Shown one piece after another: positions 34,080-47,044 of a stretch of 64,000 bases of DNA. Source of the DNA: Saturnia japonica (taxonomy: Eukaryota; Arthropoda; Insecta; Lepidoptera; Saturniidae). Position numbers and translations under genes: made by a program. The DNA lies in NCBI GenBank assembly GCA_033032175.1, contig CM065311.1:2411190-2475189 (forward strand), in the 5' to 3' direction. The notes under the pieces are model-generated. The model made no database searches and was not told where the DNA came from. It was given only the letters and a program-made list of their open reading frames with translations. How positions within the stretch are numbered: the stretch's first letter is position 1; each line of letters starts with the position of its first letter.

Positions 34080-35477
34080 GGTTATTGACATGTCTTTTTA
34101 AACGTTATATAACAATAGTATTAAAGCAGTATATGAAATGTAACAAAATAATTTAAAAAAAATGAGTCCGTTTAAATCCCCTTTTCAATAATAGTGTTAT
34201 ATTCTTAAATGGCAAAGATAAAGATGATAAATTATAGTAACATAATACCTATCTATCAAAAAATATAGATTATGGATTATAAAACAATTGTCAACAATTT
34301 TACACTGACACAAACTTATATTTAGATAACATTAAAAATGTGATCAAATCATAGATGTATTATGAAACAGAAACGACAACAAAATATATTTTGTACAGTT
34401 GCTTAATAATACACAATTACTGTTAATTTCTAAACTTTACAAGTCATTTACATAACAATAGTACATCTATTTGATCTTTTTTACTAACTTAAAGATTTCA
34501 ACATATTAATATTATAACTTAGATGAGCAAAATATTCAACCCCCTATTAATGCCGATAGGATAACCTATCGGGCGCACGGCCTATTCTAAAATAAAATAG
34601 AACGTAAAAGTATTTTTACCGCTTTTATCTTTTATACAGTCCAGTACAAACCAGCTGTCATCCCGGCCGCCACGCCGAAGAAACAAATTATGGGTACAGG
34701 TCGGATACTTTTGGGACATACCTCGTACAAATTCACAAACTTTACCTATTTATAATAATAGTATAGATAAATAATTGGCTCCTGACTGGCTTTTTGATCT
34801 GGATGAAATATACGTATTTAAACAATGTTTTCTGTCCAAGTTAATCAAGACAGACCTTTTTTTTTAAACTGGTTAAAGCTTGATCGCCTATATGTTTGTA
34901 ACTGAAATATTGTTTCCAATAATCGAAAATAATTACTATTAACATTTTGAGAACAGTTTTATTATAACGATAAAACGGACTCTCGCTTGCCAGTTACAAA
35001 CTGATGAATAATTATTTATCAGACATTGACTGATGACTGGAATAATTAAAATAAATTGTTAACGAAGGAAGATAAATGTCATTTTTGAATTTAAATCCTT
35101 TAATTAAACGGCATTTTTAGTTGGATAATACGTATTTTGAATTAATTCAGGGCAAAGGAGGTTTAATATATTAATAGTCCATATTATAATCAGCTGTCTT
35201 TATATCTTTATTAATTTAACAGCGTTGTGCAAATTGTGTTTGAATCGAATCGAATATAACGGTACGCGACTCGAATCGTATAATTCTAATAATTTTAACT
35301 ATTCTTCTATGAATATGAATATAATAATTATTTATTATTAAAAAAAATTAGTATTATTCAAATGTATTCAATTGTTGAAATTTTTGTAACAAAGATCCTT
35401 ATCGCACGGTACGGACTTGGCGGATGGCGGCTAAGCGAAAAAAAGTGTAAGAGTTTTCCGTCACCACCCTTTCTATA
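34080..35477. other. Intergenic stretch, mostly unrecognised
   Basis: AT-rich. About 34780-34860 resembles 40530-40690 (GGATGAAATATACGTATTTA, AACAATGTTTTCTGTCCAAG) and is probably a repeat fragment. No gene seen. Confidence 0.4.
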
Positions 35478-38068
35478 GTGTAGACCAGTGTTTTTCAACG
35501 TGTGGGTCACGACCCCCAAGGGGGTCGCGAATATTCTATAGCGGAGTTGCAAAAAGTTGGGATAGTTACTGCAGTAAAAAAAAAACAATAAATTTTAAAA
35601 ATATTTATTAAGGTAAATGTTAACATAATCATAATCATCTGTATCAAATAAACAAAGAATTAAAATAACTTATGAGATCTCTTCAATCTTAAACATTTGT
35701 ATCAAATTAACAAAAAAAAAACTTATGAGAACTCTTAATGCGAAGGTTGCGCTTGTTTTTCATTACCCAATTTTTCCCATCGTGGATCCGTTTTTGCTAC
35801 ATTGAGAATTAAATCATTTTCCAAATTTAAGCGATTTCTTTCCTTACTTTTTATTTGGGCCATTGATGAAAATGTCAACTCGCACAAATACGAGGTGGCA
35901 AATGGAATCAAACACTTCAAAGCCTCTATTGTTAATTCGGGATATTCTGATTTCCTTTTTAACCAAAAGGTATCCAAATTGACAGACTTAAATTCCAACT
36001 GCAGCATCCCATCGGCAGAAAATCAAGCAGATTTTCTTTTAGCTTAGTTGCCAAATTTGCCTCATTTATAGCTGCATTTAAAAACGGATTTAAGATCCAC
36101 CTTTACCCAGTATTCTTCGATATCTCTTGCATTGAGAAGTAATGACACAGTTCTTCTTTAATTTTTGCTAACACCATTTTCATACCAGGTATAAATTCCT
36201 TGATGTGTATCGGACATCCGACTTCTTCAATAAAAGACTGTGTCGAAGAAAATGAATCGAAGTGGTTTTGATTTAGAGACGATGACCACAAGTCAATTTT
36301 GTTTGTAAAGCCATGGATTTTGTCTTTAGCAGTGATGACATTTTCATCCCGCCCTTGAAGACTTTTATTCAAGATATTTAAATACTCAAATAAGTCAGAA
36401 AGAAAAGCCAATTTCAAAAGAAATTCCGGGTCACAAATAAATTTGGAGTATTCTGATTTGGCCTGCTGCAAATACATTAAAAGTTCAGCGCGAAGTTCTA
36501 AAACTCTGGTTAGTACTTTACCTCTTGACAACCACCTAACCTCTGTATGATAAAGTAAATTTTGGTGGAGTGCTCCCATAGCTTCACAAATTTTTCGAAA
36601 CAGTCGTGTCTGCAACGCTTTTCCTATAATAGAATTTACAATTTTTATGGTAATATTTAGAACTTGACTGTACTCCTGTGGCAAGGTTTTGGCCGTAAGA
36701 GCTTGGCGATGGAGAAAGCAATGCGTCCAATAAGCGTTTGGCATCTGTTCTTTCAGTCTAGCAATAAATCCACTGTTCGCACCAGTCATGGCTTTTGCTC
36801 CGTCACTACAAATAGCAATACATTTCTTTTCCCAATGGATATTCATATTTTGCGTAGCTTCAAGAAACATGTTATGCAAGCAAAGGCCTGTAGTATTCAT
36901 GGGAAGCGCTCTGCAAAATAGTATTTCTTCCATTAATTTTTCATTGGATTCAAAACGCACAAAAGCTACAAACTGCGCACAATCTGCAATATCCGTAGAT
37001 TCATCAAATTGCAAGGACACAAAAGTACTTTCTTTTATTTTTTCTATGACTTGATCACGAACATCAGTCGCCATATCGCTTATCCTGCGTTGAATGGTAT
37101 TGTCAGAGAGAGGTATACTTTTGAGTTTTTCGACTTCTTTTTTGCCAAATATAATCTCCGCCATATCTAAAGCCGCAGGTAAAATCAAATTTTCGGCAAT
37201 AGTATGAGGTTTTCCTGCTTTAGCCACACGAAGACCTACTCGATAACTAGCCAGCAACGCTTTCTCATTTACGTTGCACATTTGTACTATAGCAGTTTTT
37301 TGATGTTGAAAAGCTTTTAATTTTCTTTCAAAAAAAATCCACGGGTTTATTTTTCTCATTTGGATGCTTTGTATTGAGGTGTCGTAATAACTTCGATGGC
37401 TTCATGCTTTCTCTTGATAAAGTTTCAAAGCAAATAATACACTGTGGTTTATTTCCAATTACAGTAAATCCGAATTTCAAATAACTGTCATCATAAAGAC
37501 GTTTTTTCTTTAATTTAATTTCATTACTCCCGCTAGAAGTTGACGGTTCTGTTGGTCTTTTTAGAAATTTATCCATTTTCAATCATTACAAATCACTTCA
37601 GTTAAATACGTAAAAACAATAGCAGGGGCTCGACAAACTTTAGCCAACTGACGCTCGCAAAGTCGTAACGCACGCGAGTCGCGATCGCACGTGCCGCCCG
37701 CGCCGAATAGCCCGTGTCACCCCCGTAAGGCTCGTAGAGTCTCGCTCGCTCATTCATTTAACTCGCATGCTTGTCGCTTACCACACTCGCGGCGCGGCGG
37801 GGCGGCCGGCACTGGCCGTGGTCGCACGTATGCGCGTAAATTGCGTTGATCTATTTGCGATGCATTCGATGTAAAAAAATGTGTTTTACGTACATAATTA
37901 GGTATTTATTCGAACCCTAATTATCAAAATGAATAAATATGTTGGATTGAGTATTTGTCACAAAATAAAATACATGAAAAAAAAGCAACTGGTAGGGGGG
38001 GTCGCGAAATATTTCTTCATGCTAAAGGGGCCGTGCCATGAAAAAGGTTGAAAAACACTGGTGTAGAC
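35478..38068 (-). mobile_element. Complete hAT transposon with perfect 8-bp target-site duplication
   Basis: The element spans 35486-38060 (2575 bp). Both ends carry the exact 14-bp inverted repeat CAGTGTTTTTCAAC. It is flanked by identical 8-bp direct repeats GTGTAGAC at 35478-35485 and 38061-38068, the hAT target-site length. Near both ends the word GGGGGTCGCGAA occurs in the same orientation, possibly a transposase-binding subterminal repeat. Transposase coding runs leftward (minus strand). The right end, upstream of the transposase, has a GC- and CpG-rich stretch (37660-37860) unlike the surrounding DNA. The clean duplication indicates a fairly recent insertion. Confidence 0.95.
35735..37582 (-). 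pseudogene. hAT transposase with BED zinc finger, lightly broken
   Basis: Three minus-strand frames form one protein of about 600 residues. Frame 1 (37582-37328) holds a BED finger: CIIC, then H-x4-H in LLRHLNTKHP. Frame 2 (37359-36103, 418 codons) holds the RNaseH-like core with FDESTDI and CSDGAKAM carrying the first two acidic residues, and the CxxH signature in HCFLHRQAL. Frame 3 (36007-35735) holds the hATC dimerisation region (LCELTFSSMAQIKSKERNRL). Breaks: a one-base slip near 37340 in a run of identical bases, a TAA just after SKNTG, and another one-base slip near 36020. It resembles the ZBED5/SCAND3-like hAT group. Recently dead, or intact if the homopolymer slips are assembly errors. 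Confidence 0.9.
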
Positions 38069-38079
38069 GGTTACCCATA

Positions 38080-39000
38080 AAGCGTATGCTTTTGGCTGTG
38101 TACCCAGTCATACGTGCGCGCTTATTGGTTCAAAGCTACGAACTTCGTTCCAACCGAGTTTTCCACGACACTCACTCATGTTTTTAAACCATGTGTCATC
38201 ATCACTTGAAAGCTTTTCTAACTGAAACATGATCAACAAATTCAAGAATATAATTACAGCAGTCGGTGTGCTTGTGATCAAAGTTACGTCTATAATACAA
38301 TGTGAATTAAAAATTTTAAAAAACCCCGACACAAATAACCTATTCTTTGAACCATTCCAACGAAACCAAACCGATACCTCTGCTGTAAGTTGATGAGTAA
38401 TTGGATATCCTGTAGATTTCAAATGATGCTGCATCAGTTGAATGTTAACAAGCTCTTTTTATATCATTAATGTAATAGAATACTAAATTTTGACCCGATC
38501 AGACCTGTGGAAGATGCTCACATCCATTCATCAAATAGAAAAGAGGTAATACATTTCAAACGGCTGAACACTCTCGATTACGTCACCTTTCAAATATAAA
38601 GAAAACTAAATTGAAATGGGTTCAGCCGTTTGGGAGCCAGTTTATTACATCATGACTCAACATGTTAACTTATAATTATTGAGGATTGTTAACAGAAATA
38701 TGTATAAAAACTTAATGATAGATATCACTCAACCCCAGCCAGGAGCAGTCGATTATCGTTTTGATAAAAGGTCCCTCGAACAATTTGTTTTCATCAAATG
38801 AAGAAAAATATACGGCAGTTTATCTTTGAGTTTTTATTAAAATGGTCAGACTATTTTCTTGAAATTATTTTTCTCTTTTTCTCAAAGCATTCATCGCACT
38901 GAGGGCTCATTAAACGTTATCTTGGAATAGGCCCTTGTTGAAGCTCCTCATCCTTTTATTATCATCTTTTTGTATAATCTAAGATGTTTTCCTATATGTA
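38080..39000. other. Intergenic stretch, no supported gene
   Basis: A 108-codon minus-strand frame (38434-38108) covers part of it, but it has no recognisable domain, signal peptide or splice context, so I do not call it. The rest is AT-rich. Confidence 0.4.
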
Positions 39001-39004
39001 TCTC

Positions 39005-39165
39005 GAGTGGCGGCCACGTAATGAAAGACGTAGCGTGTGCAGTCCCAAAAGGTGAACCAACGACCTGGTGAAAGTTGTGGAAACTCGCTGGATGCAATCA
39101 GCGAAGGAACGGTCGTTGTGGCATTTATTGGAGGAGTTACAAATATTTTTGTGAGGAAATATCCA
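39005..39165 (+). mobile_element. RTE-type LINE tail fragment
   Basis: The plus strand reads WRPRNERRSVCSPK, stop, then TNDLVKVVETRWMQSAKERSLWHLLEEL. This corresponds to the C-terminal end of RTE LINE proteins (W-x-D-D-L and the R-W-x-x-A-x-x-R-x-x-W pattern). Short dead fragment. Confidence 0.7.
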
Positions 39166-39169
39166 CATA

Positions 39170-40525
39170 AAGAATCAGTTCAAAATAAATAAACATTTTA
39201 GTTTAAATAATGCAACTTTTAATTTGGTGCTCATAAATGAGTTTTTTATTGTTAATGGAATTTTTTTATGAAAAATTTACATTAGTTTTGATGGAATAAA
39301 ATTTCAAGCATACATGAAGTCAATGTGTTTTATTTTCATTTTTAGTGATCACTGTAGCCTTTCTATAACCGACTGCAAAAAATACCGCCATCCTAACTGA
39401 GATCAGTTAATTGTTGTTAAAGACTGGACACCTCGTATTTTAGTGCGTGTCGCCCTTCGAACTTCTCCATGTACCAGGTAAACATTATCCTAGTACGCAA
39501 TATTACCAACTTTTCAATATCTATCAGAGTCCCTGTTATTTCGTTCATAAAGGAGCCAAAAAAAGTCCCCGGGCGGCGGGAACATGGAATTAAGTCCCTG
39601 ACATGTGCAAAATTTTGGGTACCGACGAAAATAAAAAAAAAATCCAGAACGGACGACAGCACTAAGCCCCTGGTAAATACTATTTTTTGAGGGTACCAGC
39701 TTTTTTTAACACCAACTTTTAGTGACAACTGTATCAGTATTATTGGGCCATACTTACCATCCGCCGAATACAACAGCGGTAGTACTCCAGCAGAAATAGA
39801 TGTAGGAGCGGTGATATTTCCGAAGTTAAACTTGGTACAGATTCAACTTTATTTAACTATAACTTATTGTGTTACAATATAGGTAATTTTAAAAAAGATC
39901 TTATTCTATTACCTAAATAATACGATCAGACCGAACAGCAATTGCTAACTCCAATCTAATCACAATTTGATACCATTAATTGCTCTCCAACTTTTGGTGT
40001 CAGTACCAAATAGCTATTACACACGAGAATCAATCCTATATTTCGTTTGACTATAAACTCTAAAAATAGAATCTAAGTAAAAATAGATAGAAACCGAAAT
40101 GTAATAAACATGTGTTTTTACTTTTAGACCTTTTTAAATAGTCTGAATAATACAAAAAATATATTTTTATTAATACATTAATAATATTAAATTCGAGACA
40201 GATATCAATGGGATAAAGAAATACTTAGTTAATTTTCTCGAAATTGCTTATAAAAGTTACATGAGCAAGAAGTGCACTGGAAACTTGCTTCAACCAATTT
40301 GTGCCTGACAATCAGGATACAAAGAACAAGAGAAAGCGATAACAAAGGTTAAATTTTATAGACGTTTCACTGTAATTATTTAACATACAAACCATACCTC
40401 CCTTAATTCTTCAAAAAATTAATGATTCAAACATAATTCATCATCAAAGCTGGTTCCCCGCTATTGACGAACAAATATGTAATTTAAAATTAATGCCATC
40501 AAATTGAGATATTATTGTATATAAT
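39170..40525. other. Intergenic stretch, no supported gene
   Basis: Contains a 118-codon minus-strand frame (39773-39417) overlapping a 73-codon plus frame. Neither has a recognisable domain. A GTAAGT donor-like site (39756 region, minus) follows a short open segment, but there is no matching acceptor I trust. Confidence 0.35.
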
Positions 40526-40529
40526 TTGT

Positions 40530-40690
40530 AATTGGTTTCTCGGAGACGGCTTCAACGACTTGGATGAAACTTTGTATTTAGATAATGTTTCAACAATGTT
40601 TAATGTTTTAACATTCCAAGTTTACCTGGATAGGTGTTTTTTTTTTTTTTTGTAAAACAACGGGCAAAGCTCGGTCGCCCAGTTATTTAA
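40530..40690 (+). repeat. Interspersed repeat fragment with poly-T
   Basis: TTGGTTTCTCGGAGACGGCT, then GGATGAAACTTTGTATTTAG, a T-run, and ACGGGCAAAGCTCGGTCGCC. Related text on the opposite strand occurs at 50650-50775 (GCCGATTCCGAGAAACCAAT). Confidence 0.5.
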
Positions 40691-40694
40691 ACTA

Positions 40695-41815
40695 ATACGT
40701 AGAAGTTGCAATATATTAATAATCTATTTAACTAACATGACAGAGCTGTTTGAATATTTTCATATTAAAATGTGCTAAATATTCGCACAGGTCAGCTCGT
40801 CTCCCATAACTAGAACCTAGAATTCTATCACTTAAAGGTTGTCTTTTCATCAATAATGAATTGGAATAACCTATTACGTAAACGTTTGATAAATAAAAAC
40901 TAATTAACGCTACTTAATTAAGCGGTTTCTATACAAATTAAAGAAAAACAATATTTCGTTTAAAACTCCGTACAGAGTATAAAGGGTAATTGGAATAGAA
41001 ATATTTGCTTACATTATATACCTATAATGGAAAGATGGACACAAACCGGCCCAGAAAAAAATCCTTCGTATACAGATTGGTCTTTTAAAAAGGGAACTGT
41101 TGCAGATTTTTATTACTGTCAACATTTAGTGTTCTCAATTTCTTTTAACTCCATATATGAGTGAAACGTACAAGAACTCACGAAATGATTTAGATAAGTA
41201 TGATTTTGTTCTGATTGTCTTTTCGGCCACTACAAATCGGCATCTGTTTGTTTTGTGTTCTATTTAGTTAGTTGATCAATGATACTATCAGTATGGGATT
41301 GAATAGAGAATAAATGTTAGTTATTTTTATCAGTTCTTTCTTACCGTTCTACTCTGATTGGCCTCTAAAGCTACTTTGAGCAGATTTTTCTATCAGATAT
41401 CATTTATGTATAATGTAAACCTATTTGACTTTCGGAATCTCGTCAATAGTGTAGATAAAAGCATTGCACCAATCAATCGGTCGCTATCCGAAGTATGAAG
41501 TATGAATTTTTTTAAAACGCTTTCGCTTGTCTTTTCGCCCTACTATCAACTGGTATACCGAGATCTAGTAAATTGCAGTTGGCAACTACTTGTTAACTGA
41601 AGTTTTGTACTATTGAACAAAGTCTTACGTAGTTGTTAATAATATAGTTTTACTTTAACAAAATGTATCCCTGTTACAGCCCATATTTCTTGGTGCGGAC
41701 AAATGTAGGTATGAATATAGTCAAATTGCATATATATAAATAAATAAGGATTTATTGTAAGTGACTAGGAAAAGTCTGTAAGTGAACCTACGTGAAATTA
41801 TTAAATACTTGTTAT
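40695..41815. other. Intergenic stretch, nothing recognised
   Basis: AT-rich, without open frames of note or repeat matches. Confidence 0.4.
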
Positions 41816-41819
41816 TTAT

Positions 41820-41975
41820 CTATGTTTGCTCATGTTTGTTTTATTTATAAATTTAATTTCCTATCGAACGACAGACAATAATAATTTTTTCCGCATTACC
41901 GATGGTTAGCTGATAGAAAATGCTTTTTATAGCATTAAGCTCGCCAGTGTATAAGCTAAAAGTTCAATAAAGTAT
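41820..41975 (+). mobile_element. RTE-like LINE 3' tail
   Basis: TTTGCTCATGTTTGTTTTAT, TTTAATTTCCTAT, GCATTAAGCTCGCCAGTGTA and CAATAAAGTATTCATTC match the tails inside blocks A and B. The downstream CATTCATTCCTTCATTC is a short target-derived or terminal simple repeat. Confidence 0.6.
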
Positions 41976-42549
41976 TCATTCATTCCTTCATTCTTCAAAT
42001 CAATAATTCATAGCCATTTGCTTTATTAGATTACTGGCTCATATAACTAGAGGAATATTTAGTATGAATGTGGACGGACATAGGAGTAGAGCTTCTTTAG
42101 TAAGTCTTCATGGATGAATTTTGTGAGGAATTATGTGTATACAAAGTATAAGTGCTGAGATAACAACTAATAGAGATAAGTGGAAATGGAAAAGAATAGA
42201 AATCTAAAGAGAATAGTAATAGATTCGTGTTGCGTGTAGCTAATGTAATTCATATTTACTAAAACCTGTCAACAGTATAATCAGTCTTAGACAAATGTGA
42301 CTATTTTAGATTGGCAACACTATCGGTTGACGGTGATGGAAAACGACGCGAGGAAACCTGAACACTTGAGAAATGTTCTTGTAATAACACTGTATATGGT
42401 ATGAAATGTTGAACTGTGGATTCTTCGTCGTTGAAAGCCCATGCTTTCTCTCCGAAAGAAGTCATTGCCCGGCAGTGGGAAATGTATATTAATATTAATA
42501 TGTCATACATTAATGTTAATTAATATTAGATTTTCTGAAATTTTTATAA

Positions 42550-42640
42550 TACTAGCTGTACCCCACGGTTTCACCCGTGTTAACTTTATACGACAACAAT
42601 CGCCAACGTACCCATGTAGGCAATTTTTTTACTTTGTGTA
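42550..42640 (+). repeat. Family E-like repeat start
   Basis: CTAGCTGTACCCCACGGTTT then CACCCGTGTTAACTTTATAC; pairs with 32640-32740. Confidence 0.5.
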
Positions 42641-43088
42641 AAACTATCGACATTTTCATGAGGAATTAATTAATTTTCAAATTATAATTAAGCCTATGTT
42701 ACTCGCTGATACTGTAGCTTTATATTGGTAAAAGAATTTTTTAAATGGGTCCAGTAGTTTTTGATTTTATCCATTACAAACAAAAACAAAACAAGCAAAA
42801 AATCAAATCTTTCCTCTTTATAATATTGATACTTTTGTATAGATACTGATGCTTCCTCTTAATAAAATTTAATAGAGAGTTAATTATTATAAATTATAAT
42901 TTATCCTAATTCAGTTAGGCGTTTTATTATATAAATAATAATAGTAAGAAAATAGCGAAACCCAAATTATTATAAAAAAATAATTATCATTTAGAATACC
43001 CAGATTATTGATAACACATTCATACCGTGAATAACCCACTCTACTGATACTATATAAATACTATGTCATAAATAAAAATACATGGATT

Positions 43089-43300
43089 GGAGATTTCTCT
43101 CTACTTGGGGCAGCCTGTCTGGTGGAATACTTCCACTTTACAGAAGATCGCAGCTAAATATCCTAATGTTGTGTTGCTACGCTGACTAGGGTTTTGAGAG
43201 CTCACTGAGGTAGGAGATTGCAAGATCGACAACACTCTAGTAATACCATAAGCTACTGTAGCCGCTTAACATCAGGTAGGCCGTGTTAATGGCCACAAAA
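43089..43300 (+). mobile_element. Foldback MITE, 3'-truncated copy
   Basis: Starts with GGAGATTTCTCTCTACTTGG, the terminal repeat of the family at 62877-63210. It continues through GATCGCAGCTAAATATCCTA and TGTAGCCGCTTAACATCAGG, then loses similarity before the second terminal repeat. Confidence 0.65.
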
Positions 43301-43673
43301 TATGATGTATAAAAATAAACTGTTGACGTGTGTCATAATTCTTGCATTCTTTCAAGATATGAAGTTGTGTCTTAGTGTTTGATTAAAATAATCTAGCGAT
43401 CGCCCTAAGGTCGAAGTTCGACCAGCGACTTTTTGATCATAGAGTATTTTCTGTTTGACATTGGCAGTATTCATGACCTAAACAATGAGTATTATCTACA
43501 ACACTTGCTATCACTTTTTGTCAATATTTTCGGGGGTTTAAGTTCAATGGCACTAGTCGGATTAGGATTCGCAGTATTATATTATTTTATTTAATATCTT
43601 AGTAACAGATATTATATATAAATTTTAGCTTTCTGCACTCCTTCTCCATATAAACTTTAACCATGCCAATTCT

Positions 43674-43702
43674 ATATACTATCTATCTATCTATCTATCC
43701 AT
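43674..43702 (+). repeat. ATCT microsatellite
   Basis: Short run of CTAT units. Confidence 0.8.
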
Positions 43703-44289
43703 TGTTTCAGTTACCTACTAAATTAAGACAAATATAACCTTTTGTCTTTACCTTTTTTCAATAACCTATCAATGGATAGTTTTTCGTATCTACATAATAT
43801 ATCCATATTCTATAGCTGGAATAGATAAAAGCGAAGCCGATATCTGCCTTAAGTTAAAAATAGTACTTATAGTACAAATATGGTCTAATCGGGCATAGTC
43901 AGATATGTTATTGAAAACGGCCGTTGATAATATTAGATAGATAGATAAGATACATTTCAGCGTTTACAAACACTGCTAGCGCTATCTATTGACAGTTCTG
44001 AATAACAACTGTGTACCAAAGGTTAAAACGAAAAAGTTTAAAATAAAACAAAACCCCTTTTTCTTTTTAATAATAGTTAATTTTTCCGTAGTCGGGTTAC
44101 AGTTTTTGAAATATTTTTTAGCTTGTATGTTAAGGTTTTGATAAATAGTGTTGCACAATAGTAGGATATTTATAAATTGGTTATAATTTATTTTGGTTCT
44201 ATAATGCGTTTTAGCATTCTGTAGTGAAATAATTTTTTCAAGTATATTTCACCAGAGTATTTATTGAAGCTTAGTAAGTTTTTTAAATG

Positions 44290-44590
44290 GGTTCTCTCAT
44301 TTTTTTTTCTTTAAGTGACGATGCGGCCCAACATGGTAGCACGCTAAGCCTAGTAGAAGACCGGCTCTCAAGTGCAGCTGCCGGAACACACCTATTGTTG
44401 CTTAGCGACAGATTTTCCACTTGAGAATGGTAGCTAGCCAGACGAGCATTAGAAAAATCCTTACCATCATTCTGAGGTTTCATCACAATGTTTTCCTTCA
44501 CCGAAAGCTCAGGCTCATTGCAGGGCTTTGAACTCACGTCAATCGATGCGGTTTCCGTACACGTTAACAACTGAGCCACCATTGCTTCAT
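44290..44590 (-). mobile_element. SINE-A copy
   Basis: Minus-strand copy. The head contains ATGGTGGCTCAGTTGTTAAC and a partly damaged B box (GAGTTCAAAGCC). The body contains CCTGAGCTTTCGGTGAAGGA and AGTGGAAAATCTGTCGCTAA. A 99-codon minus-strand frame inside it is fortuitous. Confidence 0.78.
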
Positions 44591-45599
44591 GTTTTAATAA
44601 AATAAAATAACATTTATGTTTAATACACTAGCAAATACCCGTGACTCTGTACGTATAAATTACAATAGAAATTTTTTAATAATAAATTATACCCTATAAC
44701 CACCATCCTAAACATAGCCTTTTAAGATGTTCAAGAATCATAAAAATAGCTCGATAGATTACCTCTTACAGACATATTCACAAGGTTCACCTCTTTATGT
44801 TAATACTATAGATAATGATATAAGGCTTTAATGACATGTATAAAATGTATCTGCTATCGAAACGTTAACTTTATAATTATCTATAATTTATAACGTCATT
44901 GACGTCAGATCCTTTCATTTAGCTCGCGTCGATATTCTCGACTCGGTAAAGTAATTACGCTGGATTTATACACGTCGCTAAACACGTCAACCTCGGCCAC
45001 AGCCTGTGACTAAAAGAAATAATTCGTACTTTAACAAGAATACCCATCATGCATAACAGTTGCTGACGCTAAAACCGGTTTTTTTTTTTGTTGTTGCAAA
45101 TTTTCTATCACTGAAGTTATCGATTCTGATAGTCTATCAACATATACTTATATACAGGTTCGTGCGTAACATAAGTGTTTAAACTGGTTAAAACATAATT
45201 AAACTGGTTATAACATAAAAGTGTTTAAACTGGTTAAAACAACTCTAAATGCCTTATTTATTAATAGATATTATGGAAAACAAAACAGGCACCGTTAAAA
45301 AAGACAATATCTACAAAAATATACAGAGCTGGTGTCAAACGACGTGTTATGAAATAAATAAAACGTTAAATACAGTATAGGTAAAGCTTAAATAAAATAC
45401 TTAAATCTTATAATACTTCTAAAATTACGATAAATAATTAGCAAGATTAAAATATTTATAATTTCATTACCAGCTTTCCTTCAACTAAATTCGAATGTGC
45501 TATATTTGACGTGGTGATCTACCTACTTATCACTGGATCATTATCGCTTTGTAAAAATAAAAATAAGACAATTATAAACAAAAAAGAAAACCAATTTCA

Positions 45600-45790
45600 A
45601 TGATTTCGAAGAGTTCCCTGGTGTATCTTCGAAGTTAAAGGTCCAATACCAATGAATCTTCTATCCAGCAAAAAAAGAATCATACAAATCGGTTCTTTGT
45701 TTACAAAGAAGTTATGGCTGGACATCCATAAAAAAAATATACGCATTCGAATTGAGTAACCTCCCGTCTATTGTTATTTTATTTTTGAAG
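45600..45790 (-). repeat. Interspersed repeat family F, copy 2
   Basis: Reverse complement of 21905-22095. It contains TTCGAAGTTAAAGGTCCAAT and CGAATTGAGTAACCTCC. Confidence 0.6.
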
Positions 45791-46079
45791 TGATAACTTC
45801 TTATTTTTTGAATAGTTTAAGTTATCACTTCTGTCGAGCGTCCCGAGGCGCACAATTTTTTTAGTTATTTTATTTCGTGAGGCACAAATACAGCTAAGAG
45901 ATAAAATAAATAACAATAATATCTTAACTCTAAATACCTATTAAAATGCAATACCTTATGGGCATGACAACTTTCATTGTTAACAAGTACTGTCTAGAGC
46001 AAATGGACGATGAAAATCTAACAACTAAGTAGAAAGAAATATATTGAGTGAATTTTTAAATTTAGGAAGGCTGGTGAAA

Positions 46080-46345
46080 AATATGTCGTGTTGTGACTGG
46101 TGAAAAATAAGTTAACTTCATTATATCGCCTACACATTATATTAATGGGACTATTTTCCGATACATTATTGCTACAGGGGGGAACGCTAAACAATTGTGG
46201 ATGCCCGTCTCTGAAATGGTCCCCATATATTTTTTATATCAGACATTTCCCTTCAGACAAAGCAATGACGACCGGTTATGAATTGTACATCTTACGTTGG
46301 TCACCGTCGTTTTCTGAATAACACTGTGCTTACCATTCATTGCAG
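46080..46345 (+). repeat. Weak relative of repeat family D
   Basis: The end segment CTTACGTTGGTCACCGTCGT then CACTGTGCTTACCATTCA parallels the 3' part of 27560-27850. The rest is too diverged to align by eye. Confidence 0.35.
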
Positions 46346-47044
46346 TGCCTTTGGAATTAAAAAATATTTTTCTTTAAATTCTACTCAAAAAAAAAGATGA
46401 ACTATGATGATGATTATATATTACAAAGATATCCTTTTTCACTTAATTAACTAAACTAAAACATGAATGTGTATTCATTCGAACCAGTTTCCAACCGATC
46501 AATACCTGCCCAACTAACGGATAAGTTGAACCGAACAAAAGTTTGCGGTCGTGAACACCCATCCGGCTGATTGCGAAATGTTCGAACTACATCTATCCCG
46601 AGATATAACAAAGCTAAAAGTTATAAAGCCATATTAAAAGTTAGAGTCCTTTTGATAAGCTCTACTTGCGACTTAGCCTGCTTGAAATTTACCTATTTAT
46701 TACTAATGCAGACGAGATTCTACAATCTCGAACCAATGCATACATAAATGATCACTTTTACTCAGGCATGCGGTAAAAGTCAATTCGTTAAGCGATCTCC
46801 AAATAAGGTCAAATACCATAGATTAATGATCGTATTTCAAAATTAATGATTGCATTTTAAGTATTTTTAAAAATCCGACCGAGTTCCTTGCTTTGATAAG
46901 TATTACTTTAATGCCAGTCACTGTACCCATTATATCTAGTTACTTGCAAGCGTTAGCCATAATATTTGCGGACCGACTGGATGACAATGACAGCTGTCAA
47001 ATAGTTGCTTGACCGTCGAGATTGTACGATACCTATAACAAAAA

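Noticed and set aside
36664..37054. Two plus-strand frames of 85-88 codons
   Set aside because: Antisense shadows of the hAT transposase.
38108..38434. 108-codon minus-strand frame
   Set aside because: No recognisable domain or neighbours; AT-rich chance frame cannot be excluded.
39417..39773. 118-codon minus-strand frame
   Set aside because: No domain, signal peptide or trustworthy splice sites, and overlapped by another chance frame.
44283..44582. 99-codon minus-strand frame
   Set aside because: It coincides exactly with a SINE-A copy.
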